This document shows, piece after piece, positions 26,901 to 34,351 of a stretch of 64,000 nucleotides of DNA. Under the pieces are notes generated by a model. That model was given only the letters and a program-made list of their open reading frames with translations. It did not search any database and was not told the DNA's origin. This stretch comes from Bradyrhizobium quebecense (GTDB lineage: Bacteria; Pseudomonadota; Alphaproteobacteria; Rhizobiales; Xanthobacteraceae): contig NZ_CP088022.1 in NCBI RefSeq assembly GCF_013373795.3, positions 4,030,001 through 4,094,000 of the forward strand, in the 5' to 3' direction. How positions within the stretch are numbered: position 1 is the stretch's first letter; every line of letters begins with the position of its first letter. A program made the position numbers and the translations under genes.

Positions 26901-27845
26901 CCTCGGCTTGCCGCGCGGCGTCGGCAACAACGAGCTCAGCGAGGGCTTCGCCGCCGGCTGCTGCTCGCTCTGCTGGAAGGCGACATCGACAATGTAGTTC
27001 TTCTCGTCGCGGAACGAATGCACGTCGACATCGCCAATCAGCGTCACGTCGACCGCCGAGGTATCCGTGTCGGCGCGCGAGCTGATCGACGCGACGTTCG
27101 GGGGAGCGGCAACCTTGGCATCGGCCAGGTCGAAGCTCAGGACCGAGTTGAAGGACAGCGTCAGCTTCTGCTCGTTCAGCACCGAGGAGACGCTAACCCC
27201 GTCGGGAACCTCGAACACGAAACGGACGAAGGTGGGCTGCACCAGTGCGCGAACCCGGATCGGCGGCTTCTTCTTGGCGGCATCGGCGGCGCGCTGGATA
27301 CGCAACAGACGCTCGGCGGCACGGGCGCGCTCCGCCAGCTCGCGGATCACTTCCTGCGGCAGCGACGGCGGCGGGCCGGTCCAGCCGTCGGGCAGGAAGT
27401 CGACGAAGATGCGCTCGCCGGCGGTCATGGTGTTGATGGTGACGCGGCGCGCCAGCGACAGGCGGATCGCCGAACCGTCGGGATCGCGGCGCGCGGCGCC
27501 GACATAATCGGGCACCGCATCGGAGAGTTTCTCGACAGGGATATCGACCGGACGCTTGAAGCGGATCACGATGATCGAGCCGGCGGTCGTGACCTCCGAC
27601 TCGACGTCTTCCTTCAGCTTCAGCACCAGCCGGGCATAGCCGTTCGCGGCCGAGAATGTCGCCTCGCCCGGCACCGGCGGCGGGTCTTGGGCCCGCACTG
27701 TGGCTGGATATGTGAGGGTTGTAAGGGCAAGGCCGGTGGCGAGCAGGCACAGACGCGCAGTCCGCGCCCAGGCGCGGCCTAGCGACCATGTTTCAGCGGC
27801 AGCCGTTCGCGCCATCTCGAAACGTCTTCTCAGGACCTCAGCCAT
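23997..27845 (-). CDS. Large secreted TPR-repeat protein, probably motility-linked
   Basis: A 1282-residue protein with a signal-type N-terminus (hydrophobic residues about 31-46, cleavage near VRAQ). Residues 60-290 hold a beta-rich domain repeated in variant form (GYARLVLKLKEDVESEV, IRVRALVQPTFVRFVFEVPDG), as in AMIN-like or secretin-linked domains. Residues 320-400 are a low-complexity tract of repeated KSEQ/PKSEQ-like units. From about 690 on are TPR-type helices to the C-terminus. A perfect CtrA-type box lies 52-67 bases upstream. The neighbouring block is motE-fliM-fliL. Function is not known; a role in flagellar rotation or assembly in the periplasm, comparable to MotC, is a guess from context. 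Confidence 0.8.
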   Translation of the reverse strand: MAEVLRRRFEMARTAAAETWSLGRAWARTARLCLLATGLALTTLTYPATVRAQDPPPVPGEATFSAANGYARLVLKLKEDVESEVTTAGSIIVIRFKRPVDIPVEKLSDAVPDYVGAARRDPDGSAIRLSLARRVTINTMTAGERIFVDFLPDGWTGPPPSLPQEVIRELAERARAAERLLRIQRAADAAKKKPPIRVRALVQPTFVRFVFEVPDGVSVSSVLNEQKLTLSFNSVLSFDLADAKVAAPPNVASISSRADTDTSAVDVTLIGDVDVHSFRDEKNYIVDVAFQQSEQQPAAKPSLSSLLPTPRGKPRGAAAIAPVTSESIAQQAKIEIKSEQPKSEQSEAEPAKSEQVKSEQVQSEPVKPEQATTEQPAPVPAKSEQPRSELPNSELPKIAAAPAADVEKAAAPAAPREGGAATEQSDAPKPAVAAAPVMETPKPAAAPSPPAEARASAKSAASSAVEAQRDSDGLRVTFSFPGATPAALFRRADTVWMVFDTPEPIDVDPIRVKAGSLISDVSRIALEKGQAVRFRLNRPQMPSLESDDRSRGVSWTLTFADRVQKPPLPLSVVRNISEPSLANVSVPLANPGQLHRLIDPDAGDTLWVVTAPPPTRGIIKRQDFVELSLLESIHGVVVHPNADDVKAEVGADKVMLGRPGGLTLSSADVAAERATAAVKPLFDPDEWRKNQSENFLKQLDGLIVAASTANAEQLPQARLDLADFYMARGMYQEAHGVANLMLSESKRGSEAASVVMVHAVASILIGHPAQGLKDLANPVIGNGYDSQLWKGLAFAREGKWPEAREKFKNAEFAVATLPPDLQRIVTMDSMKASLEVKDYAGAARRKSDLDVVGVPDALKPAVAVLRGRLAEALGQEKDALDAYRFAAGSPDRQAAAEGRLLETLLRQKRGEIGRDDVLKELELLSMLWRGDNIELKTLYVLSNIYAETARYADAFAVTRAATRLQPNAPESRQAQDAASALFVQLYLGPKGDEMAPIDALGTFYDYRELTPIGRRGDEMIRRLADRLVGVDLLDQAADLLQYQVDKRLEGAARAQVAARLAMVYLMNRKPDRAIGALRSTRIADLSGELRQQRLLLEARAQSDVGRHDLALDIISNITGREAIRLRSDIYWASRHWREASEQIELYYGDRWRDFTPLNPSEKADVIRAVVGYALAEDTIGLSRFREKYAPLMSGDADKLAFDAASKPVATSSAEFAQIARMAASVDTLDGFIREMKTRFPDATARAPLPDPFTTGSLPEKPKAAPVSALPVIKGERRAGATP

Positions 27846-27896
27846 ACCAGCGCGAAGCGCCCTCGCCCACGCGTCCCGATCTTGGATCGGGCGGCG

Positions 27897-27912
27897 TTAA
27901 GGAGCTGTTAAC
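27897..27912 (-). promoter_or_regulatory. Candidate CtrA box upstream of the TPR gene
   Basis: TTAAGGAGCTGTTAAC matches the CtrA consensus TTAA-N7-TTAAC perfectly. It lies 52-67 bases before the ATG of the 1282-residue TPR protein, in the usual promoter position. The 231-base gap to the GT87 gene holds no other clear signal. Binding is inferred. Confidence 0.8.
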
Positions 27913-28076
27913 GTAAACCGAAGCCCGTTGATTTCATTCGGGCGATGCCGGTACGACGCTCAACCATGCGCCCCGGGTTCCCGGTTCGACCGCCGCGGAT
28001 GGGGCCGGTCTATGCGTCCTGCCGACCGGGCTGGCGGAGTGCGGACTGCGTGTCACGGAGGCCCGAGTGAGCATGC

Positions 28077-29300
28077 TCAAACTCGGATCGCCGAGACCTC
28101 TGGCTCGCCATGCGCCGCTTGCCGCGTCTGCGTGCTCTCCCGGACCAGCAACCAGCAGAACAGGATGATGACCGGAGCACCAAACGGCAGCGGCTTCACC
28201 ACCGACAGTTGATAGAGGACCGGCAGGTAGAAGACCATCGGCGCGAGAAACGTCACGCCAACGACCAATTTCGACCAGGCCGGAAAGCCGACCTTCAACC
28301 ATTCGCGCACCATCCACGCCAGCGGCAACGCCATGATGAGCATGTCGTAGAACAGAGAGAACGGCGTAATCAGGAGGCAGGCGAGCACGATGATCGAGCG
28401 TTCAGCGGCAGCGCTGATGTTCCGACGCAACATCCAGACCATCACACACACCATGCCCAATGTCGCAAGGCCGTGAATGACAAAGGCCGTGCTGACGCTG
28501 GCGCCAAGTATGCGCGCCATCGCGAACACGCTCTGCAACAACGAAAACCCGACGTCGCCGTTCTTTAGGGTCTCGCCGGCCGAGTGAGAGACGTCGAGAA
28601 AGCTGAACCACGTATCCAGGCCGAACAGCAGCGCGGACAGCACGACGAGCGAAATCGACGAAAGACCTGCCGAGATCAGCGTGCGCCAGCGACCCGTGAC
28701 GATCAGGGCGATCGGCACGGCCAGCGCCAGGTGTGGCTTGATCACCATCAGCCCGAGGATCGCGCCGGCAAGCTTTGGCTTCCGGTCCATGATGCCGAGA
28801 CCGCACCCAAGGATCGAAGCCGTCAGAAAAGCATTCTGCCCTGCCACCGCATTAAGATAGACCGGCGCATAGGCGCAGATCGCAACCAGGCACCAAGGCG
28901 ATCGCAGGATACGCCAGATCACCGCGACGAACGACGCCGCCGTGATACTGATGAACACGAACAACGAGGCGAAATAGGGCGCGAGCGAGAGCGGCAGGCA
29001 CAGGATCAGCATCGGCGGCGGATAGAAGAACGCCTCGTAGCCATCTCGCAGGTATGGAGCTTCCGCGAGCAGATGCAATTCGGGCACATAAACCTCTGCG
29101 GGATGCCCGGCCAAAACCTGAAGCGAGGCTGCCCAGAACGTCAGGAAGTCCGAGCCGAGCAGAAAATCATTCGCGCCATAGCCGCCATCGCGGTAAAACA
29201 GCAAAAGCGACCTCGCAAAGGTCAGCACCAGCACAATTGCGGTGCCACTTACGTATAACCGGGCGCGCCGCGCGGTCAGCCAGGGCATGTCTTTCAGCAT
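28077..29300 (-). CDS. GT87-type membrane glycosyltransferase family protein
   Basis: A 407-residue integral membrane protein with about ten hydrophobic segments. Early DFLTFWAASLQVLAGHPAEVY and later FFYPPPMLILCLPLSLAPYF are hallmarks of GT87/DUF2029, which uses polyprenyl-phosphate sugars (mannosyltransferases in mycobacteria). The ATG at 29300 has AGGAA at 6 bases; the upstream TTG start is less likely. A divergent paralogue is at 29813. Both interrupt the flagellar gene block between the TPR gene and motE and have somewhat lower GC, suggesting insertion. Confidence 0.8.
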   Translation of the reverse strand: MLKDMPWLTARRARLYVSGTAIVLVLTFARSLLLFYRDGGYGANDFLLGSDFLTFWAASLQVLAGHPAEVYVPELHLLAEAPYLRDGYEAFFYPPPMLILCLPLSLAPYFASLFVFISITAASFVAVIWRILRSPWCLVAICAYAPVYLNAVAGQNAFLTASILGCGLGIMDRKPKLAGAILGLMVIKPHLALAVPIALIVTGRWRTLISAGLSSISLVVLSALLFGLDTWFSFLDVSHSAGETLKNGDVGFSLLQSVFAMARILGASVSTAFVIHGLATLGMVCVMVWMLRRNISAAAERSIIVLACLLITPFSLFYDMLIMALPLAWMVREWLKVGFPAWSKLVVGVTFLAPMVFYLPVLYQLSVVKPLPFGAPVIILFCWLLVRESTQTRQAAHGEPEVSAIRV

Positions 29301-29368
29301 CGGCAATTCCTAAAGCACCACCTTGAGACATAGCGACTTCAATTCCAAAATGACAAATCGGTTGCAAC

Positions 29369-29394
29369 TTAACGCTACCATTTAACGCTACCAT
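29369..29394. repeat. Perfect 13-base tandem repeat in GT87 intergenic region
   Basis: TTAACGCTACCAT occurs twice in direct contact. It is A/T-richer than its surroundings and sits about 70 bases upstream of the GT87 start at 29300. The rest of the 512-base gap (29301-29812) holds a short hairpin around 29446-29469 and a motE-like fragment; I see no gene there. Confidence 0.7.
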
Positions 29395-29601
29395 AACCTC
29401 GGTGCTCCGTGGCGATCGTGTCCATCGGGCACCGCGCAAAAGATCCCGCATCTGTCTTGGGAGATGCGGTGGCGACCGGAGACTTCTCGGCGTCGATACG
29501 AATTTGGCTTCGCCGAGGCCCCGTCGAGCCCTACACCACCGAAGGCGGGCGAACATCCGCTTCAGCCAGCCGGCACCTGGCACTGCAGCGCCTCCGACCG
29601 C

Positions 29602-29653
29602 GTTGTCGTACTTGGTGACGATGGCCTTGAAGCGGATGGCCTCGGCTTCCGCC
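29602..29653 (-). pseudogene. Fragment resembling the middle of motE
   Basis: A 52-base stretch is 45/52 identical to 31305-31356 inside motE, in the same orientation and reading frame (EAEAIRFKAIVTKYDN against EADAARFKGIVTMYEN). No MotE similarity extends beyond it on either side. It lies in the spacer between the divergent GT87 genes. Best seen as a remnant of a duplicated motE segment; a chance match is unlikely at this identity but cannot be ruled out without a wider search. Confidence 0.5.
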
Positions 29654-29812
29654 ATTGTATCGAGAAGATCAACGACCCGATCCACCGGGCACGCGCGGAA
29701 CTCCTGGCGATTAACCTCAGCCTGCACGGAGACGGGCCACTTGCTTGCGCCGCGGCCAGTGGCGGTATAAAACGGCTTACATTTCAAATATTTTTTAGCT
29801 TCTGGCAGTTTC

Positions 29813-31030
29813 ATGAATGGAATTGGAATGGCGCGCGGTACGGAGCGCAGCGGATACGACCGTGCGTTGGCCATTGCCAGCCTCATCGTGTTGAGTTTCA
29901 CCCTATACTGCGTGGTACCGAAAGTCGTTGACGGTACCGGCGCGACCGGGCTCGACTTTTCATGTTTTTGGAGTGCGGGGAAAATGGCTCTCGATGGCCA
30001 TGCCGCCACCGCCTACGATTGGCCGCAGTTGCGGCAACTGATCCTTCAGATTCATCCTAGCTTGAACCTGGCTCCGTATCCCGTTTACGAGGTACCTATA
30101 CCGTTCTTCTACCCGCCGGTATTTTTCTTTCTGGCGGGACTGCTGGCTTTGCTGCCGTATCCGACCGCGTTCTGGATCTGGAGCTCCGCAAAGCTGCTGT
30201 GCTGGGCGCTCGTTGTTTCCGCCATCCGGCCGCGCTTCGCCGCGCTGCTGGTGGCATTCGCCGTGCCGGCCGTCCTATACGATTTCATTGTCGGCCAAAG
30301 CTCCCTCCTCGCGGCATCGCTGCTCGGCGTCATCCTGCTGACGCTGGACAGGCGTCCGATCGTCAGCGGCTTCCTGATCGCGCTGTTGATCTTCAAGCCG
30401 CAATATGGCGTCCTGCTTCCTCTCGTTCTGATAGCCACTGGACGCTGGGTCGTCGTCATCACGGCCAGTTTGGTGATACCGGTCCTCATGCTGCTCGCCG
30501 GGCTTACTTTCGGCTGGGGTACCTTTGAGGGATTCCGTGAGGCGGCAGTCTTCGCGACGACGCAGTTCCATCTCACCGGCACACTGGCTTGGTACAAGCT
30601 GCAGAGCGTCTACGGTGTGCTTCGGTTTGCCGGCTTTGGCTACGGATCGGCCATGGCATTGCACATCGCTGTCGCTGCGGCAGCCGCGATGTGGGGCGTG
30701 ATCATATGGCGCCGCAACGTCAGCTTCGCCGTGAAGGCCGCGAGCCTGCTCGTCGCAACCCTACTTGTCTCTCCCTACTTCGCGATCTACGACACGGCGA
30801 TACTGGCTCTCGCGCTCATTTTTCTCATGAACGAGCCAATGGCCGAACATGGCTCCCTTCTCTCGAATCGCTCCGAACTCCGGATCGGCTTCGGCGTGCT
30901 TGTCCTGGCGGGGTTTACCTACCCGGTCGCGCTCGTGCCCGTCGGTCCGTTCATGTGCGCGACCGTCATTGCGATGATCTGGATCAGATGCCGGCAACCC
31001 GGCGTTAAGTCGGATCTGGCTTACGGCTGA
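29813..31030 (+). CDS. GT87-type membrane glycosyltransferase family protein (paralogue)
   Basis: A 405-residue membrane protein of the same family as the gene at 28077, in divergent orientation: LDFSCFWSAGKMALDGHAATAY near the start and IPFFYPPVFFFLAGLLALLPYP, the Asp-containing and Tyr-Pro-Pro loops typical for GT87. About ten membrane spans; acceptor unknown. Its C-terminus runs into a hairpin that overlaps the motE stop codon on the other strand. Local GC appears lower than the flagellar genes. The start ATG 29813 has only a weak ribosome site; ATG 29828 is an alternative. Confidence 0.78.
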   Translation: MNGIGMARGTERSGYDRALAIASLIVLSFTLYCVVPKVVDGTGATGLDFSCFWSAGKMALDGHAATAYDWPQLRQLILQIHPSLNLAPYPVYEVPIPFFYPPVFFFLAGLLALLPYPTAFWIWSSAKLLCWALVVSAIRPRFAALLVAFAVPAVLYDFIVGQSSLLAASLLGVILLTLDRRPIVSGFLIALLIFKPQYGVLLPLVLIATGRWVVVITASLVIPVLMLLAGLTFGWGTFEGFREAAVFATTQFHLTGTLAWYKLQSVYGVLRFAGFGYGSAMALHIAVAAAAAMWGVIIWRRNVSFAVKAASLLVATLLVSPYFAIYDTAILALALIFLMNEPMAEHGSLLSNRSELRIGFGVLVLAGFTYPVALVPVGPFMCATVIAMIWIRCRQPGVKSDLAYG

Positions 31031-31043
31031 GGACGCCACTGCC

Positions 31044-31076
31044 AATTGACGGATTTCCCGATAGCGTCCGTCAATT
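31044..31076. terminator. Hairpin between convergent GT87 and motE
   Basis: AATTGACGGA and TCCGTCAATT form a 10-base-pair stem with a 13-base loop. One arm covers the motE stop codon. No long T run follows on either side, so it may be a weak bidirectional terminator or an RNA-stabilising hairpin. Confidence 0.5.
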
Positions 31077-31883
31077 CGTCTTCGGCGTGAGCATCTTGCC
31101 TTCGATCTTGGGAAGATCGTCTGTTGATACCGACTTGTCGCCGCCGGCGCGGCGGGCGAGTTCGACCGTGAGGCGTTCGGCGGCCTCGGGCTGCATCAGG
31201 CCGAGGATGTCCGACATCTTGCGCGGCTGGATCTGCGAGGCGATTTGGTAGAGCACGGTCATCTCCAGCCGATCGAACACTTTTGCGGCGTCCTTCGGCT
31301 TCATGTTCTCGTACATGGTGACGATGCCCTTGAAGCGGGCGGCGTCGGCTTCTGCCTTGGCCGCCGCATCGGCATTCGCCTTGGCGTCATTGGCCTTGGC
31401 CTCCTCGACCTTGGCCTCGATGCGCTTCTCGGCGGCCTTCAGCAGGCTTTCGCGGATCTCGACCTCGCGGGCGCGCGTCTCGAGCTCCTGGCGGCGCGAC
31501 TGCAGCCGTTCCAGGATCGCGCGTTCGGACGCTGACACCGGCGGCGGCGCATCCAGATTGACCACCACGCCGTCGGGCTTGGGCGCCTCCGCGGCCGGTG
31601 CGGCCGGTTTAGGTGCCTCGTCCTTCTTCGCGTCCTTGCCCTCGACCGATCCCGTGATGTCGCCGGGATCGGCTTTGAACTTGCTGTCGGCAACCGCCTT
31701 GGGAGCGCCGGGGAAGTTGAAATTCTGCTGCGCCCAAGATGGACCGGCCGGGCCGGCCGGCGGCGCGTCGTCGGCAAACACGTAGCCGCCATCGAGCACG
31801 AGGCCCGCGACCTTCAGCACCATCAGGCCGAAGATCGCGACCAGCACCACGGGCATCACTCTGATGTCACGAAGCAACTTCAT
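31071..31883 (-). CDS. motE: MotE family protein (MgtE_N-type domain)
   Basis: A 270-residue protein: membrane anchor or signal at about residues 10-30 (VMPVVLVAIFGLMVLKVAGL), a Pro/Lys/Asp linker, a coiled coil at about 115-180 (RLQSRRQELETRAREVEIRE) and a C-terminal MgtE_N-like domain (KPKDAAKVFDRLEMTVLYQ). In Sinorhizobium MotE is a periplasmic chaperone for MotC. Its start overlaps the stop of the DUF6468 gene by four bases, in the same operon as fliM. Downstream, the GT87 genes separate it from the TPR gene. Confidence 0.85.
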   Translation of the reverse strand: MKLLRDIRVMPVVLVAIFGLMVLKVAGLVLDGGYVFADDAPPAGPAGPSWAQQNFNFPGAPKAVADSKFKADPGDITGSVEGKDAKKDEAPKPAAPAAEAPKPDGVVVNLDAPPPVSASERAILERLQSRRQELETRAREVEIRESLLKAAEKRIEAKVEEAKANDAKANADAAAKAEADAARFKGIVTMYENMKPKDAAKVFDRLEMTVLYQIASQIQPRKMSDILGLMQPEAAERLTVELARRAGGDKSVSTDDLPKIEGKMLTPKTN

Positions 31884-32353
31884 GCAGCGAGGCCGCCGGC
31901 CCTCCTGCGCTCGGTGAAGGCTTCAGCCGCCGCGGCAACCGCGCGCGCGGCCGAAACCCTGGGCGCCGGCGCTACCGGTGCGGCGGGCGCCGCCGCCTGT
32001 GCCGGTGCATGCGCGGGCTCCGGCGGCCGCGCGGCCATCGCGATCTTGGACAGGCGGCGCACCACACCATCACCTTCCGCCAGCTGGTTCTTCAGCTGCG
32101 CCGACATCTGCACCGCTGCATCGAGCTGGTTGCCGAGGTTCTCGTTGACGTCGCGCACCGCGTGCTTCAACCCGCCGATCGCCCGCTCGGCGATCTCGGT
32201 CGCGGTGATCAATTCGGCGATCGTCGCCTTCAGCGAATGCTCGTCCGCCTTCAGCCGTTGCAGCCGCTTGTTGAGCAGCCAGCAATAGCCGATCGTCAGC
32301 ATCAGCAGCACGGCTACCAGACTCTCGATTGCTAGTCCAAGCACATGACTCAT
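31880..32353 (-). CDS. DUF6468 flagellar-operon protein
   Basis: A 157-residue protein with one N-terminal membrane helix (residues 8-26) and a coiled-coil domain (KRLQRLKADEHSLKATIAEL, then ERAIGGLKHAVRDVNENLG). The C-terminus is Ala/Pro-rich. This gene is found between fliM and motE in rhizobia, and its start overlaps the stop of fliM by four bases while its stop overlaps the motE start, so it is co-translated with both. No experimental role is known to me. Confidence 0.75.
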   Translation of the reverse strand: MSHVLGLAIESLVAVLLMLTIGYCWLLNKRLQRLKADEHSLKATIAELITATEIAERAIGGLKHAVRDVNENLGNQLDAAVQMSAQLKNQLAEGDGVVRRLSKIAMAARPPEPAHAPAQAAAPAAPVAPAPRVSAARAVAAAAEAFTERRRAGGLAA

Positions 32354-33552
32354 GGTGCCTCCATCATCTTGGTCCGCTCGTCCGCCTTCTCGAACATCGC
32401 GAAGGTGGTTTGGGGTTTACGCAAATTCTTGGTGACGCGGATCGCGACGCGGTCACCGACGCGGCCCATGCGGCCCTCCGTCAAGGTGACATTGCCGCAA
32501 CGGACCGAGACCAGCGCGTCGGAACGGATATCCAGCGGCAGCGTGTCGCCGACCTTGAGCTTCATCAGCTCCTTGAGCGGGATATCGGCCTCGTACAGCA
32601 CCGCATCGACCGCAATCTCGGCCTGCGCCACCTCGGTGGCGAAATGGCCTTCCCAGATCGGATCGCGGCCGAACTTTTCGCCCATGAACATCTGCAACAG
32701 CACGTTGCGGATCGGTTCGATGGTGGCGTAGGGCAGCAGCAATTCGACATTGCCACCGCGGTCTTCCATGTCGATGCGCAGGCGCACCAGGATCGCGGCA
32801 TTGGCCGGACGGCTGATCGCGGCAAAGCGCGGGTTGGTCTCGAGGCGGTCGATCGTGAAGGTCACCGGCGACAGCGGCCGAAACGCCTGCTCGGCATCGG
32901 ACAACACCACCTCGACCAGCCGCTTCACGAGGTTGGTCTCGATCGTGGTGTAGGGCCGGCCCTCGATCTTGAGCTGGGTCTGGCCGCGGCGGCCGCCGAG
33001 CAGCACGTCGATCATCGAATAGATCAGGTTGGAGTCGACCATGGCGAGGCCGAAATTCTCCCACTCCTCCGCCTTGAACACCGAGAGCACCGCCGGCAGC
33101 GGGATCGAGTTCATGTAGTCGCCGAAGCGCACCGAGGTGATGCGGTCGAGCGAGACTTCGACGTTGTCGGAGGTGAAATTGCGCAAGCTGGTCGTCATCA
33201 ACCGTACCAGGCGGTCGAACACGATTTCGAGCATCGGCAGACGCTCGTAGGACACCATCGCGGAATCGATGATGGCGCGGATGCCGGAGTGATCGTCGAG
33301 GCTGACGTCGCCGACCGTGAAGCCGAGGAGATTGTCGATCTCCTCCTGCGACAGCACGCGCTCGCCATTGGTGTTCTTGCCGCCGAAGTCGCGGCTGCCG
33401 TCCTCGACCATGGCGGCCCATTGCAGCGCCATGTTCTCGGTGAGCTCGTTCTTGGCAGCTTCCGCCGCGGCCGCCGCGGGATCCTCGGAATCGAGCGAGG
33501 CTTCCCACTGGGCCGCAATGGCGTCCTGGTCCATCTGGTCGTTGCCGGCCAT
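32350..33552 (-). CDS. fliM: Flagellar motor switch protein FliM
   Basis: A 400-residue protein. The N-terminus has ALSQEEIDNLL-like RVLSQEEIDNLLGF (about residues 60-80), the middle domain FDRLVRLMTTSLRNFTSDNVEV fits the FliM core, and the C-terminal SpoA domain (IPLKELMKLKVGDTLPLDIR) contacts FliN. FliM forms most of the C-ring and binds CheY-P. No FliN is in this window. Gap to fliL is 18 bases. Confidence 0.95.
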   Translation of the reverse strand: MAGNDQMDQDAIAAQWEASLDSEDPAAAAAEAAKNELTENMALQWAAMVEDGSRDFGGKNTNGERVLSQEEIDNLLGFTVGDVSLDDHSGIRAIIDSAMVSYERLPMLEIVFDRLVRLMTTSLRNFTSDNVEVSLDRITSVRFGDYMNSIPLPAVLSVFKAEEWENFGLAMVDSNLIYSMIDVLLGGRRGQTQLKIEGRPYTTIETNLVKRLVEVVLSDAEQAFRPLSPVTFTIDRLETNPRFAAISRPANAAILVRLRIDMEDRGGNVELLLPYATIEPIRNVLLQMFMGEKFGRDPIWEGHFATEVAQAEIAVDAVLYEADIPLKELMKLKVGDTLPLDIRSDALVSVRCGNVTLTEGRMGRVGDRVAIRVTKNLRKPQTTFAMFEKADERTKMMEAP

Positions 33553-33570
33553 GGCTTTACATCCGCCCCG

Positions 33571-34059
33571 TCACTGGATCACGACTTCCTTGAACAGCAC
33601 CGCGTTCACCTGGTTGGGCGCCAGCGCGAGGTTGACGCGCTTGGTCAGCTCTTCCTTGAGACGGAACAGGCCGGCCGAGCCGTTGAGATCGCTCGGGCGC
33701 AGCTCGCGCATATAGGTTTGGAACAGGTCGGTAACGCGGGGCAGCGCCGGCTTGATCGCCTCGACCTGCTTCTCTTCCTTGATCTCGAGCACGAGCTTCA
33801 GCTTGAGATATTGCACCCGCTCGCCGGGCGCGCCGACCAGATTGACCAGCATGTCAGGCACGTCGACGAAGCTCGGCGGCTTCGGCGGCGGCGCTTCGGC
33901 GTGCTGCTCCTCGCCGTGACCGCGCATGAAGAAGAACCATCCGCCCGCGCCCGCGCCGAGCACGACGAGGAAGCCGACGACGGCAATGATCAGCTTGAGC
34001 TTGCCCTTCTTCGGAGCGGCCGCGCCCTCGCCGCCATCCGTCTTTTCCTCATCCGCCAT
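33571..34059 (-). CDS. fliL: Flagellar basal-body-associated protein FliL
   Basis: A 162-residue single-pass membrane protein: helix at about residues 21-40 (KLIIAVVGFLVVLGAGAGGW) and a periplasmic FliL domain (VDVPDMLVNLVGAPGERVQYLKLKL). It stabilises stator units in many species. First gene of the fliL-fliM-DUF6468-motE unit. A CtrA-like box is found about 123-137 bases upstream. Confidence 0.93.
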   Translation of the reverse strand: MADEEKTDGGEGAAAPKKGKLKLIIAVVGFLVVLGAGAGGWFFFMRGHGEEQHAEAPPPKPPSFVDVPDMLVNLVGAPGERVQYLKLKLVLEIKEEKQVEAIKPALPRVTDLFQTYMRELRPSDLNGSAGLFRLKEELTKRVNLALAPNQVNAVLFKEVVIQ

Positions 34060-34181
34060 CGTCCGCTCGCTTCAACCCGAAGGATGCGAACGCGATTTGC
34101 CCCAGCTTTGGCTTGAAGACGCGATACAAAGGCCGCCGGCGCACACGCGCCCCAATGCCGGCAACACTGGGGTCATAATGG

Positions 34182-34196
34182 TTAATGGAAGATTAG
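34182..34196 (-). promoter_or_regulatory. Near-match CtrA box upstream of fliL
   Basis: TTAATGGAAGATTAG matches TTAA-N7-TTAA except for the last base. It is 123-137 bases from the fliL start codon. A weaker call than the boxes at 14847 and 27897. The 383-base gap between fliL and flgF also contains a sigma-54 site and a repeated leader element, listed separately. Confidence 0.45.
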
Positions 34197-34313
34197 GATT
34201 TACCTTCCACTAGGAAAAAACTGCCGGGCAAACATGGTCAACAAGACCTTTCTGCCGCCCGGCACGGCGTCCCGCAAAACATCTAAACCATTAAAATATC
34301 TGCCTATTTCAAG

Positions 34314-34330
34314 TTGGCACGGGTTTCGCT
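34314..34330 (+). promoter_or_regulatory. Sigma-54 promoter of the flgF operon
   Basis: TTGGCACGGGTTTCGCT keeps the invariant GG and GC ten bases apart and matches the -24 box TTGGCACG fully, with one change in the -12 box (TCGC for TTGC). It lies 113-129 bases before the flgF start, so the mRNA should have a leader of about 100 bases. Activation by an FlbD-type regulator is expected by analogy with Caulobacter. Confidence 0.82.
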
Positions 34331-34351
34331 GAGAGGACGACGTGACTGGCG

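Noticed and set aside
29167..30009. A 280-codon minus-strand frame across the GT87 spacer
   Set aside because: It overlaps both transferase starts and contains the motE-like fragment; the rest is unlike a protein, so only the fragment is reported.
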